DNA from: Vitellaria paradoxa
Taxonomy: Eukaryota > Streptophyta > Magnoliopsida > Ericales > Sapotaceae
Reading direction: 5' to 3'
Assembly (NCBI GenBank): GCA_019916065.1
Contig: CM034236.1
Coordinates: 56,448,690 to 56,512,689 of the forward strand
DNA length: 64,000 bases
Shown here piece by piece: positions 9,702-21,700 of this stretch; positions within the stretch are counted from its first letter, which is position 1, and each line of letters opens with the position of its first letter. The position numbers and the translations under genes are program-made. The notes beneath the pieces are model-generated. The model saw only the letters and a list, made by a program, of their open reading frames with translations. It was not told the DNA's origin and ran no database searches.

Positions 9702-12700
9702 TGGAACTCACTGATTCGATGCGCGGGAAGCCAGAACAAGCTCGTTCGATTATTTTCATCGATCTCAATGAAATCCCTTCGTCTTCCTCTTCCTCTTCCG
9801 AAGTCCTATCTCCGGAAGCCTTACACGTCGTCCGGACCTTCCACGACATCCCGACGACGCCACCAGCCGGTGCTCCGCCTGCGGTACCCGGAGATACTTA
9901 TGATTCGGTGTGCGCTGCGTGTGGTCGGCCGGTGGTCAGAGGGCATGTGGTGGTCTGTGACGGATGTGAGCGTGGTTTCCATCTCGGCTGTGCCGGAATG
10001 CTGGGGCGGCAGGCGGTGATATTGGACGAGTGGATGTGCGGTGAGTGCGCTAGCAACGGAGTGCCTAGTAATCGTTGGCCCTTGGGACTGAAATCCAAGG
10101 CTTCAGGGCAGAAGCGTAGCAGAGTTCGGTTCTTGGACAAAAATGCTTCGCCTCCTACTGACTGTAAAGGCGAGGGGAGTGAATTCTTTACTGATTCAAG
10201 GTATGCGTTTGGCGTGTTCGTTCAATTTTCGTAGTTATGTAATGCTATTAATGGTATATCGGACGAGAACATCATTACTTACATGGTAATTAGCATATAA
10301 ATATGGGATTTACTTGTATGTATATGCTACACCAATTGAACTTTAATCGTTCCATTTTAGCACCTTGCATCAGCCGAACAACTAGGTATATATGTTTAAT
10401 TAGCTGTTGAGCAACTGCGAATTTGAAATTCTTCGGTGGTTCACTTATTCAAAAACTTCCACTTATTGTTGGCTTATATCAGCATTGATGTAGTTTAGTT
10501 GCTGTCCAAACTGGATTATTCAAACTTTTCAATTTTTGGGTTCAGTTCCAATTTGCGCGTTTTCTATTTACAAACACTACCCACCTCTATATTTGTGAAA
10601 TCTGGTTTATTGGCATAACTTGGAGTTACACACAACACTACAGGTAACCATGGACTGGTGGATGAATTAACAAAGAGAATAGAAGGCGGGAGGGATGAGA
10701 GAGCAAGCCACTATTTGTGATTCGTTTGTGCTCTTGATCCATATTTGATCCCACTTCGCACTTAATTGCTTCTATGAAGGCTCATCCTGCATTAGATTCC
10801 TCCTCTTTAAAATAACTTGTCCTCATGTTTGAGATACAAACCATATGAAACAATGGGACGGGATATTAAAAAAAAAAACCTTGAACATTGGAAATCTTGG
10901 TATGACTGGATCTTCTTTTGGCTCTTGAATCCAAGAAAATTAAATAATTCCAATCTGTTAGGATCTTTAATCTCCACCTTTTGTATGTTAATAATAATTT
11001 ATTTCTCAATGAACAGTAGATCCCATTTATGATTGTCTCAAGAAATATTACTTTCATCCACTTCATTCTTAGTTTCAAAAGGCAAAAATCTCATGTATCT
11101 CTTGCGCTTCATGGTTTAGAAATTAACCTTCATCTCTGTAGATCAATTATGTTGGATCATCATCTTCTTCCTAGTTAGGAATTAAATTAGACTCCACAAT
11201 TGTCTCATCCAGATTATGTTTGGATAGGTTTTGTGTTGGAGCCAAATTGAATGATATAGTTGATGCTGAACTTCGGAAATATGAGACATTGTTTGTAGGA
11301 GGATGAAAAATCCATCTTCATGCATTGTAATTGTGGCTTGTTTCAACCTCGTTATGGTGAGGAGGTGCAAAAATTGCTCCTTTTTCATCAGAAAAAATTA
11401 TTATAAATCAGGTTTGGCCTCATTTGACCATAAACTTGTCCAACGAGTAAACTCCCTTCACACACTTAACCTTGGGGTGCTCTAGTGGTTACTAGGGCTT
11501 TTGGGGCAGACTTACTGTGATAGATAAAGTGGGAATCATCTCACGAAGCCATCAATTGGTACTTTATCTTCGCGACTTGTTCTGCAAGTAGTTGTAATTG
11601 TTGTTGAGACTATTGGTGTGAAGCCCAAAGAATCTCCAAGCTCCATTCATTATTGTTTGGATTAGCCATTATGACGGAAGAACAAAGGAAAACCTTATCT
11701 TTAAGCGGTGGAAGGATAGAAACCAGGCAAGGCATAATTGCTCTAAAACCATTTTGCACAATGGCGAAGTGTTTGGTGCGATCTCACTCTCGAGCACGAC
11801 AATGATAATGTCTTGAATTCACAAGGATACAAAGAACATTGAAGTTCTGAAATTTCAATTGAAATTAATAACTTGAATTAATTGAACTGAATAATTCTAG
11901 AGATTACATGTCTTATGTGAAAAGTTAAATTAAATATTGCAATCTATGCAAGCATATATTGGTGATACCCTAGGGTGGACCCCAACTTCTTACGTTACTC
12001 ACTTTCTCTACTTCATATCCTATTACATTACCCACAAGAAAATATAAATATAGATATGTAAGTAAATTCAACTTTTTATGTTAGTAATTGTGGATAATCA
12101 CCATCTGGGAATAGTGTCGAGTGTCGTCTGTGTTAAGGTCATTGATGGCTGGTGGTGTGAGAATTAAGTTGGTTTGGAGCAAGCGAGAGTGAACACATTG
12201 TGAGGATGGTTTTGATGAGGAAAATGATGTTGGTCCCCTTGGAACAGGAGTGGAATATGTACCGGTTAGGAGGAGTTCTTTAGGGCATATAACATGCCGC
12301 ATTCGCCTAGTTGGGTATTTGGCCTTGCGTTGGCATGTCCATATGATAAGTGTAATTCTCGGTAATCTCTACCTAGAACGGTCTAGAGTGTCTCAATAGA
12401 TCTGTTGATTCTAGTGACCAAACTACTAAACCCCAAAGCTACTTAGTAATGGTTCTTTGTTGGAGAAAATCCCTAAACTTTGTACTAGGCCTAGAGAAGT
12501 CCTATAGTGCCTTGATAGGGGTTTGTCACCACCAAGTCCTTACATGGTTATACCATGCGGGAGGTCTTATTGTGCTGCTCCTTATTAGCGTTGACGTTGC
12601 TCGAGTCTTGTTTATGTGGCCCAAGTACCCATAATAATCTAATTAGATAGCTGTAAATTTTGGATATAAAGTAGTAGAAATTTTGAGATTTCTTTTTTTA

Positions 12701-15700
12701 GTAAGATGAGTGCATTTGTTTTTCTTTTTGAAAAGGGGAAAAAAATTCTCTTTTGCTTAGTATATATACAGAAAATGATTGTTGCAATTTAATAAAGTGA
12801 TAATTTATTAAACGTAGTGGAAACCATGGTAGGGGAGATGGTAAAGCTTGGGCATTTTTACTTTAATATATATATTTATTATACATTATACGTAAATCGA
12901 TTCCAACAGAAAAAATTATAGAATTGTGCTTGGATTCGTTTGGGGAACTGACAGCACCATGTCGCACCCACACTTAATGACACCGTGGTTGGTAAACACT
13001 GAATGTCACACACTCAATTGACCACTCAATTGACGAGCTCTTCTACTGATCAAAACTCTGGGATTTATCTCATCGCACGGCATGCAATTACTTGTTCCAT
13101 TCATTGAATTGATTGTCTAGTATGTTGTTTCAACATCTTCTATATCTCTCTCTATATATATAAAATATATTTTCTCTCTCAGAGGTCTTAACTGCCATGT
13201 AAATTAAAATTTTAACTTTTTCCCCTATCAGTGAATGAAGGGAAGGAAGGAGTTAGCGCATTTCCCATCTCTATCACTATAAATAACATATTTATTTATT
13301 ATTTTGTTAAAATTTATAAAAAAACGTATTTGATAAATTTTTTTATTTTTTATTGTCAAAAAAATGAAAAGTTATTTTAAAAATTAGGACCAAAACATAA
13401 AAAAGTTATGTTTCCACTTTATTTCTTTTTTCTTTCATCTACATTCTATCAATTTTATGTTTCTTTTATAGGAGTGTTTGGAGTGAAAAAAAAATAATAT
13501 AAATTGGTAGAAGTTAAAATCTTATAATTCATGCAATGAGAAACAAATTTTAAATATTGTAAAAGGTTATAAAGATTTGTTGGGTTTTATATAGCTCCAA
13601 ATGGGTCACTTTGTTAAACATGACTTTTTTAAGTATTGGTTCCAAATTTTAACATAATTTTTTTGACAATAAAAAAATAAAAAAATTATCAAATACATTT
13701 TTTTTTATAAATTTTAACAAAATAATAAATAAAAATGTTATTTATAGTGATAGAGATTGGACATGCGCTAACTCCCTTCTTCCCCTCATTCACTGAGAGG
13801 GGAAAAAAGTTAAAATTTTGATTTATATGGCAGCTTAGAACTCAGAGAGAGAAAATATTATATATATATATAAAGAGAGAGAGAGAGAGAGAGAAGATGT
13901 TGAAACGACAGACTAGACAATCAATTCAATGAATGGAACAAGTGGTTGCATGTTGTGCGGTGAGATAAATCCCAGTGACAACTTTAAGCGGTAGAGAAGA
14001 CCGGGGTTTCGTCACAGTAAAATCCTTCTACCTATTCTTACAGAGTGGAGAAAAGGACGATTTCCCTTGGATAAATTTATGGAGGGCTCTCGTTCCTACA
14101 AGGGTCATTTTTTTCTCTTGGTGTGCTGCAAGGGGAAGGATTCTGACTTTGGACAATCTAAAGCGTAGGGGTTACTCATTAGCTAATAGATGCTCATTAT
14201 GTCTCAGACACGAGGAATCAATTGAGCATCTACTCATCCATTGTTGCTGGACCACTGAAATTTGGAGCTTAATCCTCTCTTGTTTCGGTGTCCAAATGTG
14301 CTTCCCTGCAAACTTAAAATGCTTTCCCTCAGCCTGGTGGGGACAACTTGTGGGAAGGAGGAAGAAGAAGCTTTGGAATATGATCGCTTATTGCCTTTTT
14401 TGGTGGATTTGGAAGGAACGTAACAAGAGGATTTTTGAAAACATTAAAAGAACAGTTTTGCACGCCAAAAGCTTTTTCCTTTCTTGTTTGTTTACTTGGT
14501 TTGAAGAAGGAAAAGAGATAGATCTTAGTTCCTTTCTACTGTTTATTGCTAGCATGCAGTAAGCGAGGATTTTGTAACATGATTCTCATACTTAGGCATC
14601 CCTCCGATGCTCTTTAATAATACTTACTTATTTTTTCAAAAAAAAAAAAAAAAAAAAAAGACCGGGTGTCGTCAATTGAGTTTGCGACATTTGGTTTTAA
14701 GTGGCCAGGGGTGTCGTCAAGTGTGGATGCGACATGGCGTCATCTGTTCCCCATGCGACACCGAGCACGATTCCACAATTTCTTTTGTCAGAGCCGATAT
14801 ACGTATAATGTATAATAAATATATATATTAAGGTAAAATTGCCTAAAGTTTGTTGTAGGATAATTTAAATTAGAGGTGATTACATTTTACGCCCTTGGGG
14901 TTTTGGCCCAAGCGCATGGCCCCCCTCTAGTTTAAAAGTTTACATATAACCCCTTGTGATTTGGATTGAAGTGCAAAATTGACAAAATATGTTAAATTCA
15001 ATTGGATTTATGTCTCATGTATCAAAATTGGATGGAGGAAATTCTTTTTGCAAAAATGACTATATAAAAATACATTTTAATCCATTTTGATATTAAAGTG
15101 AAATATTATTTCATTTTTAAAGATACTTATACAAAATGATTAGGTAATTTTGCTTATATTTTTTGAGCGTTTGTGGCACATGAGACACAAAATTAGTTAA
15201 ATTTAATAAATTCTGTCGATTTTGCACTTTAATTTAAACAACGAAGGGGGTTATGTTTTGATTTTTTATACTAAAGGGAGGTAATATGTTTTGGGGTCAA
15301 CCCCCAAGGGGGTAAAGTGTATTTATTTTTTAAATTATTTCCTTATGAGAAAAAAATGTTCAGGGTGGCCTTTCCAATTTTTTTTTTTGGGGGGGGGGCT
15401 AAATGTTATGTACAAATTGAGGAATGTGTGGGCCAACTGATTGAATTTCAAATTGTCCCTTTTAAGACAAACGAAATGTTGGAGGAGTATAAATAATAAG
15501 GGGGCCACCGTTACCCCAACTCTTAGCCTACTCTCTCTCTATCTCTTTCAATTTTGATGTGTTCTGTTCAAAGCAAGTACCTTTCGTTTGTTTCGAATAG
15601 TGAGATCTAGTTATCTAAAGCGCTAATCCTGAATCTACAATACCAACTAGGCAATGTCCTCATTTTGTTAAATAATGTGTATCGATCTAGAATTTCCATA

Positions 15701-18700
15701 TGTTATGATATGTTACCTATATACAGTATCTAATTTGTTTCTTTTTTTTTTTTCCAATCCGAGTTTAATGCATTAAATGTAATTTCTTTTATAGAATTAG
15801 AAAATTATGGTAGTTTTTATCATAAACATTTTATTTTAGGATGTAATTTCTTTGATAGAATTAAAAAATTATGGTAGTTTCTATTATAAACAATTTATTT
15901 TAGGAAACAAGGGTTTTTGGATGCTAGAAATTGTTGATGCCATTCCCAAGGTGATCTCCTTTTTTTTGCGAGCAAGTTTTTAAACATACACATACATATT
16001 TTATGATTAACACTGTATCAATGGTTTTATTTGTTAAACTTTTAATTCCGTTTCATGAAGTAGATCTAATAAAAAAATTATGCAAAAGTAATTTTGCCGT
16101 ATTGTTTTGGTTCTTTTGGTACTGCTGGAGCAGACGTGTGAAATATACTCAAATTTTGAATTTCAGAAACTGAAGATGAGAGAGAAAATAGAACTGATTT
16201 TTTTAATTCTTTATATATTTTATTATCACCATGGTTACTCTAAATTGATAACTCACTCAATGTTTGTTTTTGACTCTAAATAACTTGTAGGCCCTATAAA
16301 TTGTGTGACCAATTTCATATAGATTTTATTTGGTTTGATTTGATTCTAGATACAAATGCATTACTAATCAAAGCCCAATCAATTTGAAAGTTTTTAGGAA
16401 GGAAATTTTTGGTATGTTCGTAATGTTATATATGCTTTTAAATTTTTGGGCGAAACTATGTTAACTTTCATTATGAAAACACTAGTAATCAATTTTTGTC
16501 TTTTTGTAATGCTATATGTACCATTGAATTTTTGGGCAAAAGTGTTTAGCATTGATATTCAAATTTACGTTATCAACTTTTCACAAGGCTTGATTTCTTA
16601 GGTGATTCAGCCTTTTAGGGTTGCTTGTTGATGCAACTATTGAGGCTTTGTCCATTCGTGTCATGGGTAAGCATCGCGATAAGCTCCTAGGAAGAGGTCT
16701 ACAACTTGATTGTTGGAAAAAGTTTTGAACGTTGTGAGTAGGGGTGAGGAGCTCAGGGAAGGGTCTTAGGAAGGCACCTTGCTTATGCTTTTAGGTGAAG
16801 GACTGTTGTGCGGAATCCAGATCACTTTAGCAACACAAGTTGATATAGCAAACAAATGAGATAAGAACAATTACAAAAGAGAAGCACCAAATTTACATGG
16901 TTCAGCAATTTGCCTACGTCCACTGATATGTTATAACTAAGTTTTCACTATGAACCTCCAACAATGGAGTACGATTAGAATACGAGAAGAAAGAACCTTG
17001 ATGAGGCTCTTAGAGAAAACTTTTTCACTTTGCTCTTAGCTTTTCTCTCAACCCCATACTTAGAAAATCCTAATTTGTAGAAAATCCTAATTTGAACTTA
17101 ATTTAGGTGTGTAACATGTCCCACATATACAGGGTCAAGGAATCCAGTTCAAAACTGACTAAAATACAATTGTAAAAAATCTAGAATCACGCTGCTCGCT
17201 GGGAAGCTCATCGCAGCCTTTATGTGCTCTTTGTTTTTCCCTGCGACTCTCACTGAGCGACGCAGTGAGCCATTGAATGAGCTTTGGACCATCAGTACAC
17301 ACACTCCTCTTTTTTGGTGAGCTCTTGCATTGCTGTACTCACTTCGCTCAAGTATCTACTTTTTATTAGCACCTGCGTAACAAGTATGAGCCATGACTCT
17401 AACAAGGGCCTATGAGTGAACCTTTGGCAAGCACCTTGGCTTGGAAAGTGGATACAATCACCCTTTGACCTGGTGAGCCACTTGAAGGGGGTAGAGGAAG
17501 ATCATGGCAACTGCGCGCGCGCGTGTGTGTGAGAGAGAGAGAGAGAGAAGCTCTGAGGATGGTTTGGGGATTGTTTCTCCTCTATTTATATGTTTCTCCG
17601 TGTAAATGAGGTTGATTTTGGGTATGCATAGGAGTTGTCTAGGTTAGGTTATTGGACTAGGTTAATGGCTTGGTCAACTGAAGGGAGAATGATGAGGCTT
17701 GTAGGGAGGGGGAAACGTAGGAGAGTGGGGGAATCTCTGTTGCTGTAGAGCTGATTTGATGAGCTGAGTTTTTGTGTTAGTATGACATTTCAAGTGTTGG
17801 GAGGTTGTTCCCCAATAGTGAGGGAACATGTGACCTTGGTAGTTGGGGCCATTAATGTGGGAGGTATGGTAGGATTGCTACCTCTATTAGAAGGCCGAGA
17901 TGAAGTTCCTTGGGGAGAACCGATGCCTCGGTGATCCCTTGCTCTAGCCTCCAATTCACAACTATCACAAGTAGTACTTGAGTGGTCTTCTCATGTTAGG
18001 AGATTACTGCTTGAGGAACCCTAGGTGGTGAGGCAGCTGAAGTGAGCTGCTTCCTTGGGTTGGTTGCTTTCTAGTGGGTTGCTTAGCTGGACAGTGTTGT
18101 GGAGACTTCAAGTGAGTCTGATCGGCACCACATGAGGCAAGCCTGTGTGGATCCCACCAGGTACCTAGAAACATTTTACCCAACTCTAGGTTCAAGTTTG
18201 TTTTGTTTTGATGTAAATTTTTGGAGAGAGCACAATCAAATATCTTCTAATGGCTGAGGTACCGTTTTACAAGTTGAAGTGTGGAATTATTTATTTATTT
18301 ATTTTTTGTTGTTGAGGGGTTGGTCCAAGCATTGATCAATTTTAGATGATGTAGTCTTTTGAAAACTATGGAATTGTATAGGTTTCTGTTCTTTTTGTTG
18401 TTTGTTTTTGATGTCTTCTTAATAATTCTTTCTACTAATCCAAACAGAAAATGTCCGTTGCATATTATTCACTATGTGCTCTTTCTGGGAGAGTTAATTG
18501 GAGGGGACATAGATTACAGGTATATCTCTTAGGATCCAACAATGTAGTGCATTGACTACAGGTTGTGACCTGGAATGGGATTTTGGCTGGGGACCTGACA
18601 AGTTGAGGCAACATTTGCTCAGTCCTTGCACCTAGTATTGATTAATGAATGATAGGCATGATGTTGGTTACTGTCTCTCTCTCTTCCTTTTCTATTATTG

Positions 18701-21700
18701 GTGGCAAGTTATCGAAAGAAGACGGATGTACATGAAAATGTGAATAAGTTCTAAATACATTGGTTGTACATTCTTGAATGATATTTTGGCAAGTAGGGTT
18801 GAACAATGGTTATCTCTTAATTGCTTGTGATCGGGTAAACTTAGCTACCACTTTCCTTATTACTCATGGTTGAGATTATTTCTCATTTTTCCGCATCTCT
18901 CCAAGTTTTATTTTTCTTTCTCCTTGCTTCTGTTGATTGGTTGATTTATTCAAGAGCTTTCTCAGAGTGTCTGTAACTTGAAATTGTTATAAGTTGCATA
19001 TTTTTTCCCCCAGAAAGTACACTGCATATGATGATTCTTTGGGTGGCAATCTTCCGTTTGGGCACCCCTTGACGTATTCAAATTCGTTGTATGTGGGAAA
19101 TGGCATTGGGTTTCAAAAAGCATCTGGTGTTGTGACACATAAGGTCAAATTGAGATTTGAAGATATCTTGCATCGCACACATTCTGTGTCTAGAGATTTT
19201 GAGAAGGCTGGTATGCGCTCCATTTTAGGAGAACTTAAGAATAATAATCACGGTGTTACTAAGCAAGCACCTCATAATCCAAGTGAGATGTGTTTGCAAG
19301 CTCTTAGAGAGTTTATATCTGAAAGGCAGGGTGTTCTAGAAGAAGGTTGGTATGTGGAATTCAAAACATCCACAAGCAGTAGTGAACAACATGCCATTTA
19401 CTGTGCTCCAGATGGGAAGACATTTAATTCAATGCCTGAAGTTGCCTGTCATCTTGGGTTAATGTCCAATGGCAATTTTGTAGAACCCATTGCAAGAAGT
19501 AATGGTTCTACTTGGCTGCGGAGAGCATCACATTTAGCAATAAGAAAAAAGTCAGCAAGACTTCCGATGGCTGACAGTGTTACTAAAAACCACGAAATTT
19601 TGAGTAGCTTCTGCGAGGATCTCTCGTTTGATTTTCATGCTAATATGGCAAACATGGGAGCTCGGTCTGAAGAAAACAGTGGCTCTGGGAATCAACAATT
19701 AAATGTAAGTAACTGGTGGTTAGTGCTTTCCTTCGCTTATGTTGGAAGTCAAGTTTATGTTCCTCTCCTTTTTGTAATACTTCTCTAATTTAATATACAG
19801 ATAGGGGTCCCACTGACCCCCCCCCCTCCGTTCAAGGAGGCTTTTAATTTAAAAAAAAAAAAAGACGTTTTTCCTTGTAAGACAAACATTTTTCTTTCAG
19901 CCTAGATATCGTTGGTTTTCTATTTGCGTGCATATAATAGGTGGTATATGGTCTTTAACCTGCTCTTTGTGCATCATTGGATGTTCATTTTTCTTTCAGG
20001 ATGGACTTCCAGTTCAATATGGAGATTTCTTTGTGCTTTCTTTGGGACATGTGGATGCTAGGCCATCTTATCATAATGACAACCAGATCTGGCCTGTGGG
20101 CTATAGATCCTGTTGGCATGATAAAATTACTGGGTCTCTTTTTATTTGTGATGTGTCAGATGGAGGTGATTCTGGACCTGTTTTTAAGGTCAGCAGGTGC
20201 TCGTGCTCTACATTGCCCATTCCAAGTGGTTCGAGTGTCCTCTTTGAACCAAATGCCACGCAATCTGTTTGTGAAAAAAAAGAAAAAAATAAAAGCATGG
20301 CTTGTGTTGGTACAGACTATGAAGAGTACTGTAGTGTTCAGATGCTTCTCTCAGATAGTTCTCCCGCTAGGGAAAATGATCTCTTATCATGCCTTACTGG
20401 TTTTTCTGATGAATCTTTTAATTTTCGGACATCAAATATCTCGCACCTTGATGAAATTGGTGAGTTTTCTGTTATAGAATCATCATCATCTTCAGCATGG
20501 AGGATGATGTCCAGGAAATTTGTTGACACTTGCCGTCATATCTGCATGCAGAAGGGCACTCTTAAAATGTTCTGTGAGCATGTTGGTAATGGAACATCGT
20601 TAACCTGCTTTGACTGTATGGATGAGAAGGATGAGGAAAGATATTCTTCTTTGGCAAGATTTTCTGGTTCATCATGCTCCATCGAAATCCCATCTGTTAT
20701 CAAGGGTGGCCTTGAACTTGAGAATGTGTTTGAAGTACTGCTGAAATGGCTGGACCAGGATAGATTTGGTTTAGATATTGAATTTGTGCAGGAAATTTTA
20801 GAACAGCTTTCTGGTGTTGATGCATGCTTGAAGTATGTATTTTTAAGAGAAAGGAGTTACTATTCTTCATCAGTAACAGTTGGAAATGGGCACCTACTGG
20901 TAAAGACAAAGGATGGAGAACAAGGTAAGGAAAAAGAGGCATCAGATAATGAAGATAAAGGCTGCAAGAGAGCCAGGACAGAGATGGGTGAAGACCCTCT
21001 GATGGAAAGTCCTTACCGTCCACCTGGGAAGTCTATTAGCTCAAAGCTTCCTGTTGAGATTGTTGGTGATGTTCTTGAGGTATGTCCATTCTCCCGTGGA
21101 GTGTTGATTACAAGAACATTCTTGCACTAATCAAACTTCAAATTAGGCTTTGAGGTCTTCTTCTTTTTTCATGTATGTAGGTATATGAGTTCCTGTGCCG
21201 CTTCTATCAAGTTTTGGGTTTGGAGGACCTTTTGTCAATTGAAGAATTTGAAGAGGAGCTTATTTCTCCATGGATTGATGGCTGTAGTCTTCTGCAGAAA
21301 TTTGAAAGGAACACCAATGAAAGTGATATAACTTCCAGAAGTGATGGCTCAAGCCAACAAGTGTCATCTCCAAGCATTGAATCTGGTCCAGCGGTTTCCA
21401 CTGAATCACATGCATTCATAGAAATGCAAACAGAAGCAATGAAGGAAGAAACCCATGCTAGAGCGGAATCAGTTATTTGTAGCAGGGGCACAGGTATTGC
21501 TTTATCTAACGCTCATTGCTCAATATTGAAAGTGCTAATAGGTGAACTACAGTCCAGGGTGGCTGCAGTAATGTACCCAACTTTTGATACTGGAGATTCA
21601 AAGGCGAAACGGGACGGAACGAAAGATATGGATTGCTCAGTTGCCACAAAGGGAACCAAGATGAATTTTCTCCCTGTTAATGACTTGACTTGGCCTGAAT

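Larger units (their letters stand above)
12851..14843. mobile_element. Mutator-type foldback element with nested insertions
   Basis: The ends are long inverted repeats. The left begins GGCATTTTTACTTTAATA; the right, read in reverse, begins GGCAATTTTACCTTAATA, and the next 30 bases are almost identical. The flanks are TAAAGCTTG (12842-12850) and TAAAGTTTG (14844-14852), a 9-bp target duplication with one mismatch, as expected for Mutator-like elements.

The left arm is about 12851-13414. The right arm starts near 13612, is interrupted by a LINE fragment (14018-14660), and resumes to 14843. The loop (13415-13611) is itself MITE-like. Subterminal words such as GTGTCGTCAATTGAG resemble those of the larger Mutator element at 48.7-54.1 kb. 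No transposase frame is present, so the element is non-autonomous. Confidence 0.85.

Noticed and set aside
12081..12302. Minus-strand 73-codon frame in MBD9 intron 1
   Set aside because: No family resemblance, no start context, and it lies within an intron full of repeats.
13975..14020. LINE coding region beginning at the inner end of the foldback arm
   Set aside because: The first dozen or so codons lie in foldback sequence and the target duplication; the LINE itself starts at about 14018.
16790..17400. Solo LTR in MBD9 intron 1
   Set aside because: The sequence feels LTR-like (ACATGGTTCAGCAATTTGCC), but no TG...CA ends, target duplication or second copy could be shown.
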